Shown piece by piece: positions 1 through 12,247 of a DNA stretch of 64,000 nt; position 1 is the first letter of the stretch; every line of letters begins with the position of its first letter. The position numbers and the translations under genes were made by a program. Under the pieces are notes generated by a model. It saw only the letters and a list, made by a program, of their open reading frames with translations, was not told the origin of the DNA and made no database searches. The stretch comes from Schistosoma mansoni (Eukaryota > Platyhelminthes > Trematoda > Strigeidida > Schistosomatidae). The stretch is from NCBI RefSeq assembly GCF_000237925.1, contig NC_031495.1:21392163-21456162 (forward strand), in the 5' to 3' direction.

Positions 1-2885
1 TCTCGGCGTAATGTGTTCTTTGGTCTTCCTCTTCTCTGACCTTCAGGATTCCATGTGAGGGCTTGTCTTGTGACTCAATTAGGTGACTTCCTCAAGGTGT
101 GCCCAATCCACTTCCAGCGCTTCTTCCTGATTTCTTCCTCCACAGGCATCTGGTTTGTTGTCTCCCGCAGTAACTTGTTGCTGATAGTGTCTGGCCATCG
201 GATCCGAAGTATCTTGCGTAGACAGCTGTTAATAAACACTTGTATCTTCTGGATAATGGCTTTCGTAGTTCTCCACGTCTCCGCCCCATACAGTAGAACT
301 GTCACATTTGTATTGAAAATTCTAACCTTGGTGTTGGTTGACAATTGTTTTGAGCTCCAGATGTTTTTCAGTTGTAGGTATGCTGCTCTTACTTTGCCGA
401 TCCGCGCCCTCACATCTGCATCTGATCCACCGTGTTCATCAATGATGCTGCCCAGATATGTAAAGGTTTCCACATCTTCCAAAGCTTCTCCGTCAAGTGT
501 AATTTGATTGGTGCATATTGTATTGTATCGAAGAGTCTTACTTTTCCCTTTGTTTATATTGAGACCTACTGCTGCTGAGGCTGCTGCTACACTGGTCGTT
601 TTCTCCTGCATTTGTTGTTGAGTTTGTGATAGAAGAGCCAGATCATCCGCGAAGTCTAAATCGTCAAGCTGCATCCTGCCTGTCCACTGCATCCCGTGCT
701 TTCCTCCAGATGTTGACGTCTTCATGATCCAGTCGATCACCAGGAGAAAGAGAAAGGGTGAGAGTAAGCAACCTTGTCTAACACTGGTCTTTACTTCAAA
801 CGAGTCGGTGAGTTGCCCTCCGTGGACGATTTGGCAGTTTAGTCCATCATAGGAGTTCCGTATGATATTGACTATCTTCTCAGGCACGCCGTAGTGTCGA
901 AGAAGCCTCCATAGTGTCGTCCTGTCCACGCTATCAAATGCCTTCTCGTAGTCGATGAAGTTGATGTAGAGTGATGAATTCCATTCGATTGATTGTTCCA
1001 CAATGATACGTAGAGTTGCGATTTGATCTGTGCACGATCTATCTTTACGAAATCCAGCTTGTTGATCTCGAAGTTGAGCGTCCACGGAATCCTTCATCCT
1101 GTTTAACAATACTCTGTTGAAGACTTTTCCTGGTATTGAGAGAAGAGTGATGCCCCTGTAGTTATCGCACTTGCTGAGATCGCCTTTCTTTGGTATCTTG
1201 ATCAGAAGTCCTTTTTTCCAGTCTATTGGTACTTGTTCTTCGTCCCAAATCTTACTGAAGAGGATGTGTAGTATCTTGGCAGTTGCTGCTACATTTGCTT
1301 TCAGTGCCTCTGCCGGGATGTTTTCTGGTCCCGCTGCTTTGCCGCTCTTGATTTGTCTAATGGCCATGCTGATCTCTTCAATTGTTGGTGGGCCAACATC
1401 GACTGGGAGGTCCGTGGGTGCTGCTTCGATGTTGGGTGGGTTCAGTGGAGCTGGTCGATTCAAGAGTTCTTTGAAGTGTTCTACCCACCTGTTTCGTTGT
1501 TCTTCAATGTCGGTGATTACTTTGCCTTCCTTGCTTTTCACTGGTCTTTCTGGCTTACGGTAATTTCCAGCAAGTTTCTTTGTTGTATCATACAGTTGTC
1601 TCATGTTTCCCTCTCTTGCAGCCTTTTCCGCTGTCATCGCTAAATCTTCCACATATTTACGTTTGTCGATTCTGATATTCCTCTTCACTTCCTTGTTCGC
1701 CTCTGTGTATTCAGCTCGTGCCTTGGCTTTTTCCGCTCTTGTTCGGCTGATATTGATCGCTGCCTTCTTGTTCCTCCTTTCTTCAATTTTATCCAGTGTA
1801 CCAACAGTGATCCATTCCTTGTGATGGTGCTTCTTTTGGCCCAGAACCTCTTGACATGTTGAAACGATTGCCTCCTTGATACCTTTCCAGTTGCTCTCCA
1901 TGGTAGTCCCCTCTCCATTGAGTAGATCATGAAAGGCCTCGAACCTGTTGCTGAGTACTATGTTGAATTTGTTGAGTTTGTCAGCATCTCGAAGAAAGGC
2001 CGTATTAAACTTTTGTGATGTTGTCCGCGCCGTTGTCCAGTGCTTCTTGAGTTTTAGTTTCATCTTGGCGACCAGCAAATGATGATCGGATGCTATATCA
2101 GCTCCTCTTCTGATTCTCACATCCTCCATCGTCCTCCTGAACTTTTTGTTGATGCAGATATGGTCGATTTGATTCTGTGTAGTGTGATCCGGTGAAATCC
2201 AAGTGGCTTTGTGTATGTTTTTGTGTGGGAATATGGTGCCACCTATGACCAGTTTATTGAAGGCACATAGGTTTGCAAATCTCTCACCATTTTCGTTCCT
2301 TTCTCCCAGTCCATGTTGTCCCATGACGTCTTCGTATCCAGTGTTGTCCTTTCCAACCTTGGCATTGAAATCTCCCATCAGAATGGTCAGGTCCTTGGTT
2401 GGGCACTTCTCGAAGATCGACTGCAGCCTATCGTAGAATTGGCCTTTAGCGTCTTCATCGTAGTCGTTGGTAGGCGCATAGCATTGGATAACGTTCATTG
2501 TAATGCCCTCTCTCTTTGTCTTGAAGGAGGCTTTGATGATCCTTGGTCCATGAGATTCCCATCCAATAAGTGCATTTTGTGCTTTTCTGGACAGCATCAA
2601 TGCAACTCATTGTGTATGTGGGGCATTTTCTTCTTCATGACCGTAGTATAACAGAAGTTCTCCTGAAGACAGTCGTTGTTGTCCAACCTGCGTCCAATGT
2701 GTTTCGCTGATTCCAAGCACCTCCAGGTTGTATTTTCTCATTTCTGCAGCAATTTGGAAGACTCTTCCGATCTCCCACATTGTTCGGACATTCCATGGAC
2801 CTATAAAAATTGTCGCTCTGGTTGTAAGAAGGTGCATCGGCCTCATGACTTCCGAAGGAACTCGGCTTTCATCATGAGACGTCAT
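1..2885 (-). pseudogene. RTE endonuclease/reverse transcriptase ORF with two in-frame TGA codons, partial
   Basis: One reading frame runs from the ATG at 2883-2885 to beyond the left edge. It is broken only by TGA at 2607-2609 and TGA at 75-77. The frame continues without shift across both: after the first it resumes V-A-L-M-L-S, and after the second it reads V-T-R-Q-A-L-T-W-N-P to the window edge. Visible motifs in order: endonuclease start with WNVRTM and SETHW, then GDFNAKVG, the endonuclease SDHHLL near residue 260 of the joined frame, and RT motifs including [44 protein letters not shown] and [10 protein letters not shown]-terminal [10 protein letters not shown] segment follows. With only two nonsense changes and no frameshift this is a young copy. 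The encoded protein would nick target DNA and reverse-transcribe the element RNA. Confidence 0.9.
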
Positions 2886-3061
2886 AATTATTCCTTCTAC
2901 TCCCAGGGCAGAGTTGGAATGGTTTGAATGATTTTTTCTGGTTAGCGTTTTTTTAGCGAGTTGATTTTCTACGGGATGGGGTCGCTAACCCCATGCCCAA
3001 CCCTCCTCCTTTACCCGGGCTTGGGACCGGCAGTAACCCTCAGAGGAGCTACAGGCGGAGT
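1..3061 (-). mobile_element. RTE-clade (SR2-like) non-LTR retrotransposon, runs off left edge
   Basis: An antisense LINE read from about 3061 down past position 1. Positions 2886-3061 look like the 5' untranslated leader: a GC-richer stretch with no long ORF lying directly before the first methionine. The coding part has an apurinic-type endonuclease followed by a reverse transcriptase, the RTE-clade order. The 3' end and any target duplication lie outside the window. The element sits on the upstream side of the first visible OSGEP exon, in opposite orientation, so it is probably inside an OSGEP intron. Family placement (RTE, SR2 lineage known from Schistosoma mansoni) rests on recognised protein motifs, not on an alignment. 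Confidence 0.88.
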
Positions 3062-3314
3062 TGTTAGCGCGACATAGATTGGATTAAAGCATGTTCCGTT
3101 CACGACTGCCTTGGCGCACGCTGATTAGATAAGAATAAGCCAATCAGCACTAGTCGTTACTTGGAGATTTTAGAATCTCATGTAAAACTATAAATATACT
3201 AACGTATCTCTCATTGTACTTCTTACCTCATCTACCCCTTGTTTTTCGGAATATAATTTCTTTCCTGTTCAACCGTGTTCTGATTTAAGAACTTTTCGAG
3301 TGAATTGGTGTCCA
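3062..3314 (+). repeat. LTR-like interspersed repeat, copy 1
   Basis: This is about 80% similar by eye to 28681-28922. Both copies start TGTTAGCG and end with GGTGTYCA, the TG...CA ends of a long terminal repeat. Both contain a CCAATCAG-type box, then TATAAATATRCTAACG (TATA-like), then a CTACCCCTTG...GGAATATAATTTC segment. No second LTR or internal gag/pol was seen next to either copy, so a solo LTR is the simplest reading. No clear target duplication is visible. Its left end coincides with the 5' end of the RTE element. It could instead be another short dispersed repeat. Confidence 0.55.
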
Positions 3315-3938
3315 AGACAGTACTGCATGAAATTATGACTTTTATTCGAACCACCAGTCATGAATTTATGATAGACTGATAAAAGCATGATTTCTTTCAT
3401 AGTTTTGTGTAGAATAGAAAATGTTTAGAAACACCGATGAATGGTTTTTAGCTTTCTCTAGGAATTTCTATGTTGCTGATTTCACCCTGTTCATAAGCAT
3501 TTGAAACGTTGTTGACTAAATTTATTGATATGTTCCTGTGGAGAGCTATGAAAGCAGGTGATGATAATAATAAATTTTTCGTTTATAGCAACAATTATAT
3601 TCTTCTTTTCCATTTATTATGATCGCAATAATTTTTGCCTATCGTAAGCTCTAAAGTGTCTACCAGTTAAAACGATTTATTTCCATGAGTAAAGATGGGA
3701 CTTATTGTCTAACAATTATTCAAGAATTGGTTTTTGAATTTGTGTGTTTTCTTTCATGATAACTAATACTCGAACACCTTTTCAGTAAGATGATTTCATG
3801 CTTGTTCTAACCCAGTTCACTTCGTTGACACTTGATTGTCAGGATTTTTATTTTTTAAGAAAAACCTTCAATTGCCTCTTTATTGTGCATTAGTTATTTC
3901 AGTTACCCATACCTAACCCAAAGTGTTTCTCACCTTAG
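3315..3938. other. Intronic sequence upstream of OSGEP exon, nothing recognised
   Basis: AT-rich sequence between the LTR-like repeat and the first visible OSGEP exon. I looked for the exon that should precede it (the conserved segment ending in N-C-L-D-R) and did not find it here, so this is probably intron. Confidence 0.5.
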
Positions 3939-6900
3939 GTTTGCCCGTATTGTAAATCTTTCGAATGATCCAAGTCCTGGCTTTAACATTGAGAAGTTAG
4001 CCAAACAAGGATCCAAATTTTTCGAGTTGCCATATGCAGTGAAGGGTATGGATGTTTCTTTTGCAGGATTATTATCATTTTTGGAAGAGCGTGCACCGAA
4101 ACTTTTAGAAACTGGTGAATACACTGTGGCTGATTTATGCTTTAGCCTCCAAGAGACAGCTTTTGCTATGGTTGTAGAAATTACTGAACGGGCTATGGCA
4201 CATTGTGGTGTAGACGTAAGTTTATTTGATTTTAAGTATTACTAACTAATTTGTTTATGTGGTTATTTTTAAACTGTAATAACAATAAACCATCAAAAAA
4301 CGTATCAGCTTATTTTCCGTTTGTTTTACAAGTTGTCCCATAGTGAGCCACTTAGTTTATTATCTTTGTCAAATGCCTGTATTAATAGTTTTGATTTTAT
4401 TTATTTATTTTATCGGAAAACTAGATATGATTCTGGTTTGTTTATGTTTTCGTAAGTTATACAGTGTATTTACTTAGTTTCGGAATAAAATTTCTTTAGT
4501 TATACATTTTATCTCACTTTACCTTGTGAATGAATATGAGTTTTTCTCTTTTAAATAAAAAAAGTATATTTCATAATGATTTTGTCAATATTTATTACAT
4601 CACACAATTCCCCATTGTTTTGAAATTCTTCATGAAAATTCTTTAAAAATTAGATTTTGCCTGTATTAAACAATACAAATAGATCATATCTGAAACCAGT
4701 AAGATTTTTATGGAAATGCCGTACCGTTATAAAAGTGTATAAGTTTCCCAGCCCTTAATCGTGTGATGTGTTGAATTCAATTTGATCACAAAAACCGTAG
4801 TTTGATGAAAGTCGGTTCCTTCAAATAAGTGGATATACATCATACTTCAGCACACTCCTGTGCCAAATGAGATTATCATGAATCAGCGTAGGTAAATTAA
4901 ACAATGTTTCCAAACTAATCCAATAGCTCAAAATAACTGGAATTACAGAGAATGCTTCATAGAATGTAGACTAAGCGATGGGAAAAGCATTAAGTGCTGC
5001 CTAAAATATAAAAAGAACGAAATATTGAAAGAGGAATATAGTTGAATGGTTCGTTGCGACAAATTGACTCAACTCTGTAAAACAATAAGTCATCAATTAT
5101 ATAAGAACTCTCGTCTAAATTAGAGCGAATAGTTTCACAGTATTTGAGCGCCGAGTTGATGTAAGACATTAAATAAGAATAATATATTTGTAAAATCTCA
5201 GCGAATGAATTTGTAGTAAATTCAACGTTTCGCCTGGCAATATGGTCCAAGCTTTTTCAAGGAATTATAATCAAACATCAAAATTATCGAATATAAATAG
5301 GTACATGGTTCTCCGGGTTCATTGTACACTGAATAGGTCATCCAATCAACGTTAAAAATGTCTAAACTAGGTATGTGTAAGAGATGTGTGATGTGAAATG
5401 ATAACCGTTAATATAACATTGTATAGAAAACGTAAGTGGTGAGAAGAGAAATTACATTCACACTATATATTGTCTCTTATCAGTGAATTTATAAGGAAAA
5501 ACATACAATTTGTAATATATGATATGAATCATATATGTCACAGCATGAAGATAATTAAACAAAATAAAAATAAAAGAGTGAAATTTGAAGAGTGTAATTT
5601 TGAAACTGTATGTATGTGTCATTTTTAATGTTCCAGTTAATTGTTTAACAATTTCCGATAAGACAACTGATTAGAATCATTGAATGCAATTGTTGTCATT
5701 TAGATAATACGAAATAGATAAAAACGTTAAGGAGTTCAGGTTTTTACTTAATAATGATTAGTTGCCATGGCACTGCTTATTGTATTCCATCCCTCCTATT
5801 AATATTGTTTGGATTAGCCCAAATGTATAGGGCTTCAGCTGTTTGCCTTTCTTTGTAAGAATTGAAATCTTTTTGAAGGATTTTTGTGTGAACGGAATCA
5901 ATTGTATGACCCGATTCTATCGAGTGTAATGCTATCGCTGATTTGTTCTCCAGTTTCCTTACATCATCTGAGGATTTAGGAATGTGTTTCAAGCATTGTT
6001 TGTGTTCCTTCACCCTCACATTCAGTTGTCTTGATGTTTCACCTACATACGTTGCATTACAGTCACTACATCTGATTTCATAGACACAATTTTGTTGTTC
6101 TTCTTTGTGAATTGGATCTTTAATTCTTACTAATTTTGATCTTAGAGTATTGTTTGTTCGAAAAAATACTCTTATATTTTGATTATTTAAGATTCTTCTA
6201 ATATCTTCTGAAACACCTTTCCGATATGTTTGTAGATAACCCGTTACTGAATATTAAAAAGTAGTATGTTGTAACCTACCAAAAATGTGGTCACAGAAGT
6301 TATGCAATTGATATAGTAAACATATTTAGCAATTTCAAATAGAATTGTTTTGTTGCCTCTTAACTTCGAGTTAGCATATCATTTTCAAAATTTCCTGGTT
6401 AAAATTTTCCTGTAACACTATGAATTTAAATAAATTCTTTACAATTTCTTATTAATTTCTAAAATTTGCCCTTATGGCTGCTATGTATCGTTTTCGATTA
6501 AGCATCCCATAAAGTTCTTTTAAACTAATTCTGTTTAGCAGAAGGTCTGGTCTATTGATTTTTTCTGATTCCATGTAATGGACCCAATACTACCTTATGT
6601 TAATTATTTAGCTAGACAGTTATTCTCACAAATACCCATATAAAGTTCAATATTAAAAAGCAGCTATACTAAATTTATAAACGTGATCTTGTAAATAAAC
6701 TGATTTAGTTTACATATGGTTACTTACAAGGTACCTTTCATTTTCCTAGTCATTATGATGATAGGTCTCAAATATATTGTGTTATACAATGTTTAATACC
6801 GTCGAATTTAAATTGTACATAGCAAAAAAATGATTGTAGCATCGGACGAAGCAGGATTATTCAATATGTTTTAGCGCTCTTTTATTCACTGTGTTTCATA

Positions 6901-8877
6901 AAGAAAGAAAACTAAAGAAGTGGATGTTTGGTGGATTGTATCGTTTAATGTATATGTTTGGATTTTGGTCATGATTTAATGTTCTGTAAACTCATCTATG
7001 TTTTTGGTCAATAAATTAAGCTACGTTCAACATTCCAACGAATTATGTAAGATCAAGTTGAATTCCACGTTAGTTAACTGCAATAGCAAGACCTAAAAAA
7101 GTTCCTATAAATATTCAACTAACTCTGTAATCGTAAACACTGGGTTTCTTGTGATCTTTAGACAAATGATAGTTAATCCCAGCTCATTTAATTCAACATA
7201 TTGTAGTAACCCTCATCCCTGAATTATCGAAAAGTTTTCAAGGAATACTTGATATGATAGTCAAGACTGCCAAAATGGCAGTCGATAGAGCTTATCGTCT
7301 GTTCGTCTAAGCCACTTGGAAAGAAGTCTTAATGCCAATAAAAAAATATCGAAATCATAGCGCACTCACTGTACATCTTTAAAGAGCCTTAGAGCACTAA
7401 ATGAAGCCCTCTAAACGACTATTTAACTGACCCCTTGCTCTAGGAAATTTTGTAAATCTTACCTCAATCGACGCAATAATATCATAGAAAAGAACTTCAA
7501 TTGGTAAGACGTCACAAGATATTTGGCTCAGAAGACTTATTTCTAGCTCTTTTTAGTTGAACAGGTAACATTCTCAATCTGGAATTAACTGGATAGCCAG
7601 AGAAAAAGCTTATGGTAATTTAGTTTTTCTCCGTCAGAGTTTTGATATTTCTATTAATGGTGCCGTAATTAAATCAGCTCTGCTCTATACCTGTGAAACT
7701 TGCCCTCTGAGATATTTGTCGGTTTCTGTCTGATCACTGTGTTTCAAGAGTTTATTATCGTTAGACAACAATATAACATAAATACTACCAAAGTCTGGTA
7801 CTGTATATTTGTTCGCATTAGAGATGATCACTCACTAGTTAATGGCACCCAAAAATATGAACATTTTTCACAAATTAGATTCCCTAGGCTTTTATTCCAA
7901 AGATTATTTATCATAGTTTGTGTTCTCCATCTTTTTCCCACTTGTTCAATTCACTGATCAAGTTGCTTAAGTTTCAGTTGTTTTATCTTAAATATACAAT
8001 TTAAATAAACCTGATAAACCAAGTAATATTATTAGTCATTAACTATAACAATGTAACCTGAAGTCACTAATTTTTATTCATAGGAAATAAAATTGTAAAA
8101 TCGTGGTACGGATACGTCATGGCTATTTAATATTGATTGTACCGTGAAATATGTTTCAAAACAAACTCATATCTGATTCTGTTTATGTTAGACTGGACAA
8201 ATATACACGATATAGTGTGTCACGGTAGAAGTTTACGTATTCAGTTTTCTGTTTGTAGTCATTTGTAAAGGTAATGATTCTTGATGTGACGGAGTAAAAG
8301 GAGCAAAATCCAGTCATTGTGAAAATCGACCAGTATGACATTGATTAATTGTTGTTTAGTACTACCCAGTCAAACCATACAAGTCTGATTGTTAACCTGA
8401 CTGTATATAAATCATACAGAGTTTTGTATGTATATAACATTTTGATTTGTTTTGGTAGTCATATAAATCGTTATCGTATTTGCGGTTTTCAGTACCAACT
8501 ACAAGTCAATTAAGCATATCTACAGACATAATTGTGACAGGTATAACAATTTTCATCTTTAATTCTTTTAATTACTTACTAATTAGTCTTGTCATATTAG
8601 AATGAGTATTTTACCTTTCGTAATTTTTCAGGAGGTCCTCATTGTCGGTGGCGTTGGTTGCAACGTGCGTCTACAGGAAATGATGAACTGCATGGCTGAA
8701 GAGCGTGGTGCTAAATTATTCGCAACAGATGAGAGATTTTGTATTGATAATGGTGCTATGATAGCACATACTGGATGCCTAATGTTTGATGCCGGTTTGA
8801 CTTTTCCGCTGAAAGACTCTGTCGTGTCTCAACGCTATCGTACAGATGCTGTTGATGCAATTTGGCGTGATGAATAA
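3939..8877 (+). CDS. OSGEP: tRNA N6-adenosine threonylcarbamoyltransferase (KEOPS subunit Kae1/OSGEP), last two exons only
   Basis: Kae1 transfers threonylcarbamoyl to A37 of ANN-decoding tRNAs within the KEOPS complex. Two exons are seen. The first is 3939-4215 (after CTTAG, before GTAAGT; enters with one base completing an Arg codon). The second is 8632-8877 (after TTTTTCAG; stop TAA 8875-8877). They join in phase to give about 173 residues, matching the C-terminal half of the roughly 335-residue animal protein. Family motifs visible: [74 protein letters not shown] (including the metal-binding Asp) and [10 protein letters not shown] near the end. The N-terminal half with the HxxxH iron motif must lie left of the window. 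The 4.4-kb intron carries a Penelope-like fragment. Identity is very secure. Confidence 0.96.
5777..6245 (-). mobile_element. Penelope-like element fragment with GIY-YIG endonuclease domain
   Basis: An open minus-strand frame from about 6245 to the stop near 5777, longer than its first methionine (6019) suggests. It encodes the C-terminal part of a Penelope-like retroelement protein: [14 protein letters not shown], then the cysteine-containing [20 protein letters not shown]. The latter is the GIY-YIG core (here TYVGET) with its downstream Arg. It ends with [17 protein letters not shown] and ADALYIWAN-like residues (here EALYIWANP). Only the endonuclease end is present, with no RT domain next to it, so the copy is severely 5'-truncated. 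It lies antisense inside the OSGEP intron. Confidence 0.85.
6246..8631. other. OSGEP intron remainder, nothing recognised
   Basis: AT-rich intronic sequence from the Penelope fragment to the acceptor TTTTTCAG before the last OSGEP exon. Short ORFs here lack recognisable motifs. No repeat shared with the rest of the window was spotted by eye. Confidence 0.4.
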
Positions 8878-9195
8878 CATCTCCATATGTATATATTTTC
8901 AAATATATTGTTATTCTGACGATTCAATATTTTTCCATGTGAACTCTACTTAATTGTATATACTATTGCTAAATGGTTAGGTAGGCAGGAAGAGAGATAG
9001 ATAAATCATTCATTGTTTCTATAGACAAGCTCATCTTTTCATAAGTTGCTTCTGGAATATCGATTAGATTTTTTGGGGTAAGTAAGCTGCAGGTCATTTT
9101 AGTATCAAGTTATTTTAAATCTGGTCTAGTAAGTCACCAAGTATATAGTAAAATAGCGGTTGAAGTTATTAAAGAAAAATAACTAGTCTGGGAGA

Positions 9196-9201
9196 AATAA
9201 A
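9196..9201 (+). terminator. Candidate poly(A) signal AATAAA for OSGEP
   Basis: AATAAA about 320 nt after the OSGEP stop, with a second AATAAA at 9222-9227. Both lie before the ASTE1 start. The call rests on motif and position only. Confidence 0.4.
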
Positions 9202-9419
9202 ATATTATTATTTGATTATCAAATAAATGGGCTTAGTGTATCACTTACGTAGTAATGAATATTCACATTTACACCTCATAAAATTTCTATCTACCTAGTT
9301 ATTTACTGATATATTGCATAAGTATCAGGTTTTCTACATCATATCTAGATACGAACGTTTTCTTCTTTCATTATCTTTCTGTTATTCTTGTTAAAGGTTC
9401 CAATACTCGTAGCACCTCG

Positions 9420-9437
9420 TTTTATCTTCTAGGGCAG
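9420..9437 (+). promoter_or_regulatory. Splice acceptor directly before ASTE1 start codon (possible trans-splice site)
   Basis: A pyrimidine-rich tract ends in TCTAG (AG at 9431-9432) and then GGGCAG, so an AG lies either five bases or zero bases before the ATG at 9438. It may accept the spliced leader or a 5'-UTR exon. The sequence cannot distinguish these. Confidence 0.4.
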
Positions 9438-12247
9438 ATGGGTATCCGAGGCTTGTGGACATATATTCAAAGTAACAGTGAAAACTTCTCCCCGTATGAA
9501 TTGCATAACCAGCCTTTAGTTATTGATGCCGAAAACTTCGCTTCTCTCTGTTATCGTCAAGCTACTTTGCGATGTGAATATGGTGGAGAGTATTTGGCAT
9601 TTAAACGTTATATCCAGTTGTTCCTGAAAAAGTTTCGTACCTGTCATGTGGACCCAATCTTCGTTTTCGGTGGATGTCATTCTAAAGAGGTATGCTTTCA
9701 TTATCATAGTACTTTTTTGGTTTTTACTGCCTACATATTTTCCAGTCTACTTAAATCTTAGACATTTATTTAATGTAAAAAACATTATGATATTGTGTAG
9801 TATACATCTTATCTTTATTGTACATAGTATCAGAAAATATGAGTGTCAAGCGCTATCGTTTAATCATAGAACGTCCTCTTGGCTAGTGTTGCAAAAGATC
9901 GCCAATTATTTTGGGCATGTTGGATTTTGCAACAAGACTTTGAACATTGTTTCACAATGAGACTCGAGTTATGAACAGTGACCTCTACAAATTAGCGTAT
10001 TCATACAGTCATGTGTATGCCTAGAAGTCTATCTCATATGCGGATAATTTGTTTATTAAGCATACAGTTTAACAATTATTTAATGTTATTCGAACTTTAT
10101 ACGTAGTAATAAATTTTTTACTACCTCTGGAGATGTAATTTCATCATTACCCTTTTGTTTATTGGTATATTTCTCTGAGTGATAGTAAGACATTCACGAA
10201 CAAATGTGATAAATGAAAAGAAAATAAACGCTAAAATTTTTGAGCTTTATGTTTTCCGAGTTCGTTACATACAGTGGTTCATTTTATAAGTTAACTAATG
10301 AATTTTTTTCGCTTTCCTAAGGGATCGAAATTGGATACTTTGTTGAAGCGAAACCTTGAAAACTTTAATAAACTCTCGTCGGCTCTTCGTGATGTTAACT
10401 CAATTTCTAATCTAAATAGCCTAGACTTGAACATCGATATAACTCCACGACTTTGTAGACATGTTCTTGTGGAAATTCTACGGGAATCTTCAGTTCGATA
10501 CATAGCATGTGAACGTGAAGCTGATATCAGTGCAGCAGAACTAGCTATTTATCTTCAATGTCCCGTTACTAGTGGAGATTCTGATTTTTTTATTTATCGA
10601 CCAATTGATAACAATCAAGTCTATAGTTTTATTCCACTTTCATCTATTCTACTCGATTGTAAGCAGAGGTCCCCCCCTTGTTCTGTTTGTAAACTTAATG
10701 GTGCTCCTTGTTATTTTATATCGTGTAAAGTTCTTAATAATTCAGGACCGTTTTATAAACTCAAGTATCCTATGTTACCACTTTTTGCCACCCTCGTTGG
10801 TAATGACATAACATCAAATATTCACCTTCCAGAAATCATCAATTCTCTAATCCATACTTCCGATCTACAGAACACGTCCTACTATCAAAGACGTATCCAT
10901 GCTATATTTAACTGGCTCTTATGTTTTCGTGACATGAAACAACCATTGTCATTAATTCTGTCACTCTACAGCGAAAATGAAAGGGATGGTATTGAGGAGA
11001 CAATACGTTTGGGGATTTCGGATTATTTTCTGAATACTTCAGGCGAAAACCTGGCCCATGCATTAGGTTTTTCAAATGAACACCATATTTCATTAAGTGT
11101 TCCATCATCAAGCAAACTGGGAAATCCGAACATTCTAAATTCCACAACTTCATGGGGTTCCTACTTTGAAGACCCTTTCAAATTTTCTAAACCTATTTTG
11201 GAGCGAAATAATGATAAAGATAGCATATTTCACCATTGGCCGAAAGAACTAATTAAACGATTTAAATCTTTGGAATTAATCCCAAGCGTATTAGACTGCA
11301 TGTATGTACGAAACGGCGCTGTCCCTCGTCAAGTAGTGGAGGATATAAAGAGTCCTAATTCAATTGACGAATTTATGTCCAAAATGAGAAGTATTTTAAA
11401 TGGACTTATATATGGCCTTGAAAATCACTTAGGTACCAATGAAAAGTTATGTGGAATGGAGAATGAGTGTGTCACTGAGTACAGAAAAAGTTCGAATGGT
11501 CATTTGACGAAGACTTTAGTTTCATTGAAGCCTCTGAAACCCCCTTATGCTGAAACACCTGAATTTTCGTTCGTATCTTTTTTCTCCCAGTTTCTTAATT
11601 TAAATTTAGAAAAAGATTTTAAGCCTCTTGAAATACAAGGTTTAGCTGTTTTATTAATTCTATGGTTCAGATCTTCATTTCATGCTCAATATAAAGCTAA
11701 AAACATTCGAACATCACCAGTTGGACTTGCGCTATCATGTTGTGCGATTGCTGTCCATTCAAACTGTGAATTTCTTGGTAGAAACAATACTTTTGGAGAT
11801 TTTTCCAACTCTATTTGTACACATCTCAATAAGTGTGCTGATTTAGCAAAATCAATTTATTGCCAAAGAAATTCACCTTTCTTTTGTATCGAGGATGTTC
11901 ACCAACTTAATGAATTGCAAAGTATGGCCTCTGCATTAAATCATTTAGTTGCACTGATTGAGGTGCTTTGTCCGTTTTATATCTCAAATCTTGACGAATT
12001 TGATACTTCACATTTAAAAAATTCTTTCATAAGCTTTTATCCACTTTGGATGTTATTTGCCAGTGGACGTCTTTTGTACTGGATTGGTCGGCTTTTACAA
12101 AGTATTGATCCGTTTGAGCGTTTCCATAAAGTCATAAATGATTGGCTTCCGAAATTGCTCATAAAAACCAATTTTATCAGTCAACAACAGGACTGCGCCC
12201 AAAGAGATTTTACCAAACTTTTCAATCTAATTGATAAGTTGAACTGA
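9438..12247 (+). CDS. ASTE1: Asteroid homolog 1-like protein (XPG/FEN-fold family)
   Basis: Two exons: 9438-9689 (donor GTATGC) and 10322-12247 (acceptor CTTTCCTAAG, stop TGA 12245-12247). They join in phase 0 to about 725 residues; human ASTE1 is about 680. The N-terminus MGIRGLWTYI is the XPG N-domain start, with the first acidic residue in VIDAENFA. The I-domain has CEREADISAAELA and SGDSDFFIY, and the LFATLVGNDI segment carries the last acidic position. The long C-terminal part is divergent, as is usual for asteroid. The exon junction falls at FGGCHSKE/GSKLDTLLKRN, which matches the family only if exon 2 starts at 10322 rather than at the upstream ATG at 10298. The second acidic position, usually Asp before GG, is Phe here (FVFGG), so catalytic ability is doubtful. 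The gene starts 560 bp after OSGEP on the same strand. Confidence 0.92.

Noticed and set aside
1171-2651. Several plus-strand ORFs of 70-130 codons
   Set aside because: They are antisense shadows of the RTE reverse-transcriptase frame.
10298-10321. ATG at 10298 as the start of the ASTE1 large ORF
   Set aside because: Splicing exon 1 to 10322 in phase restores the asteroid N-terminus MGIRGL. The upstream eight codons are intron sequence before the acceptor.
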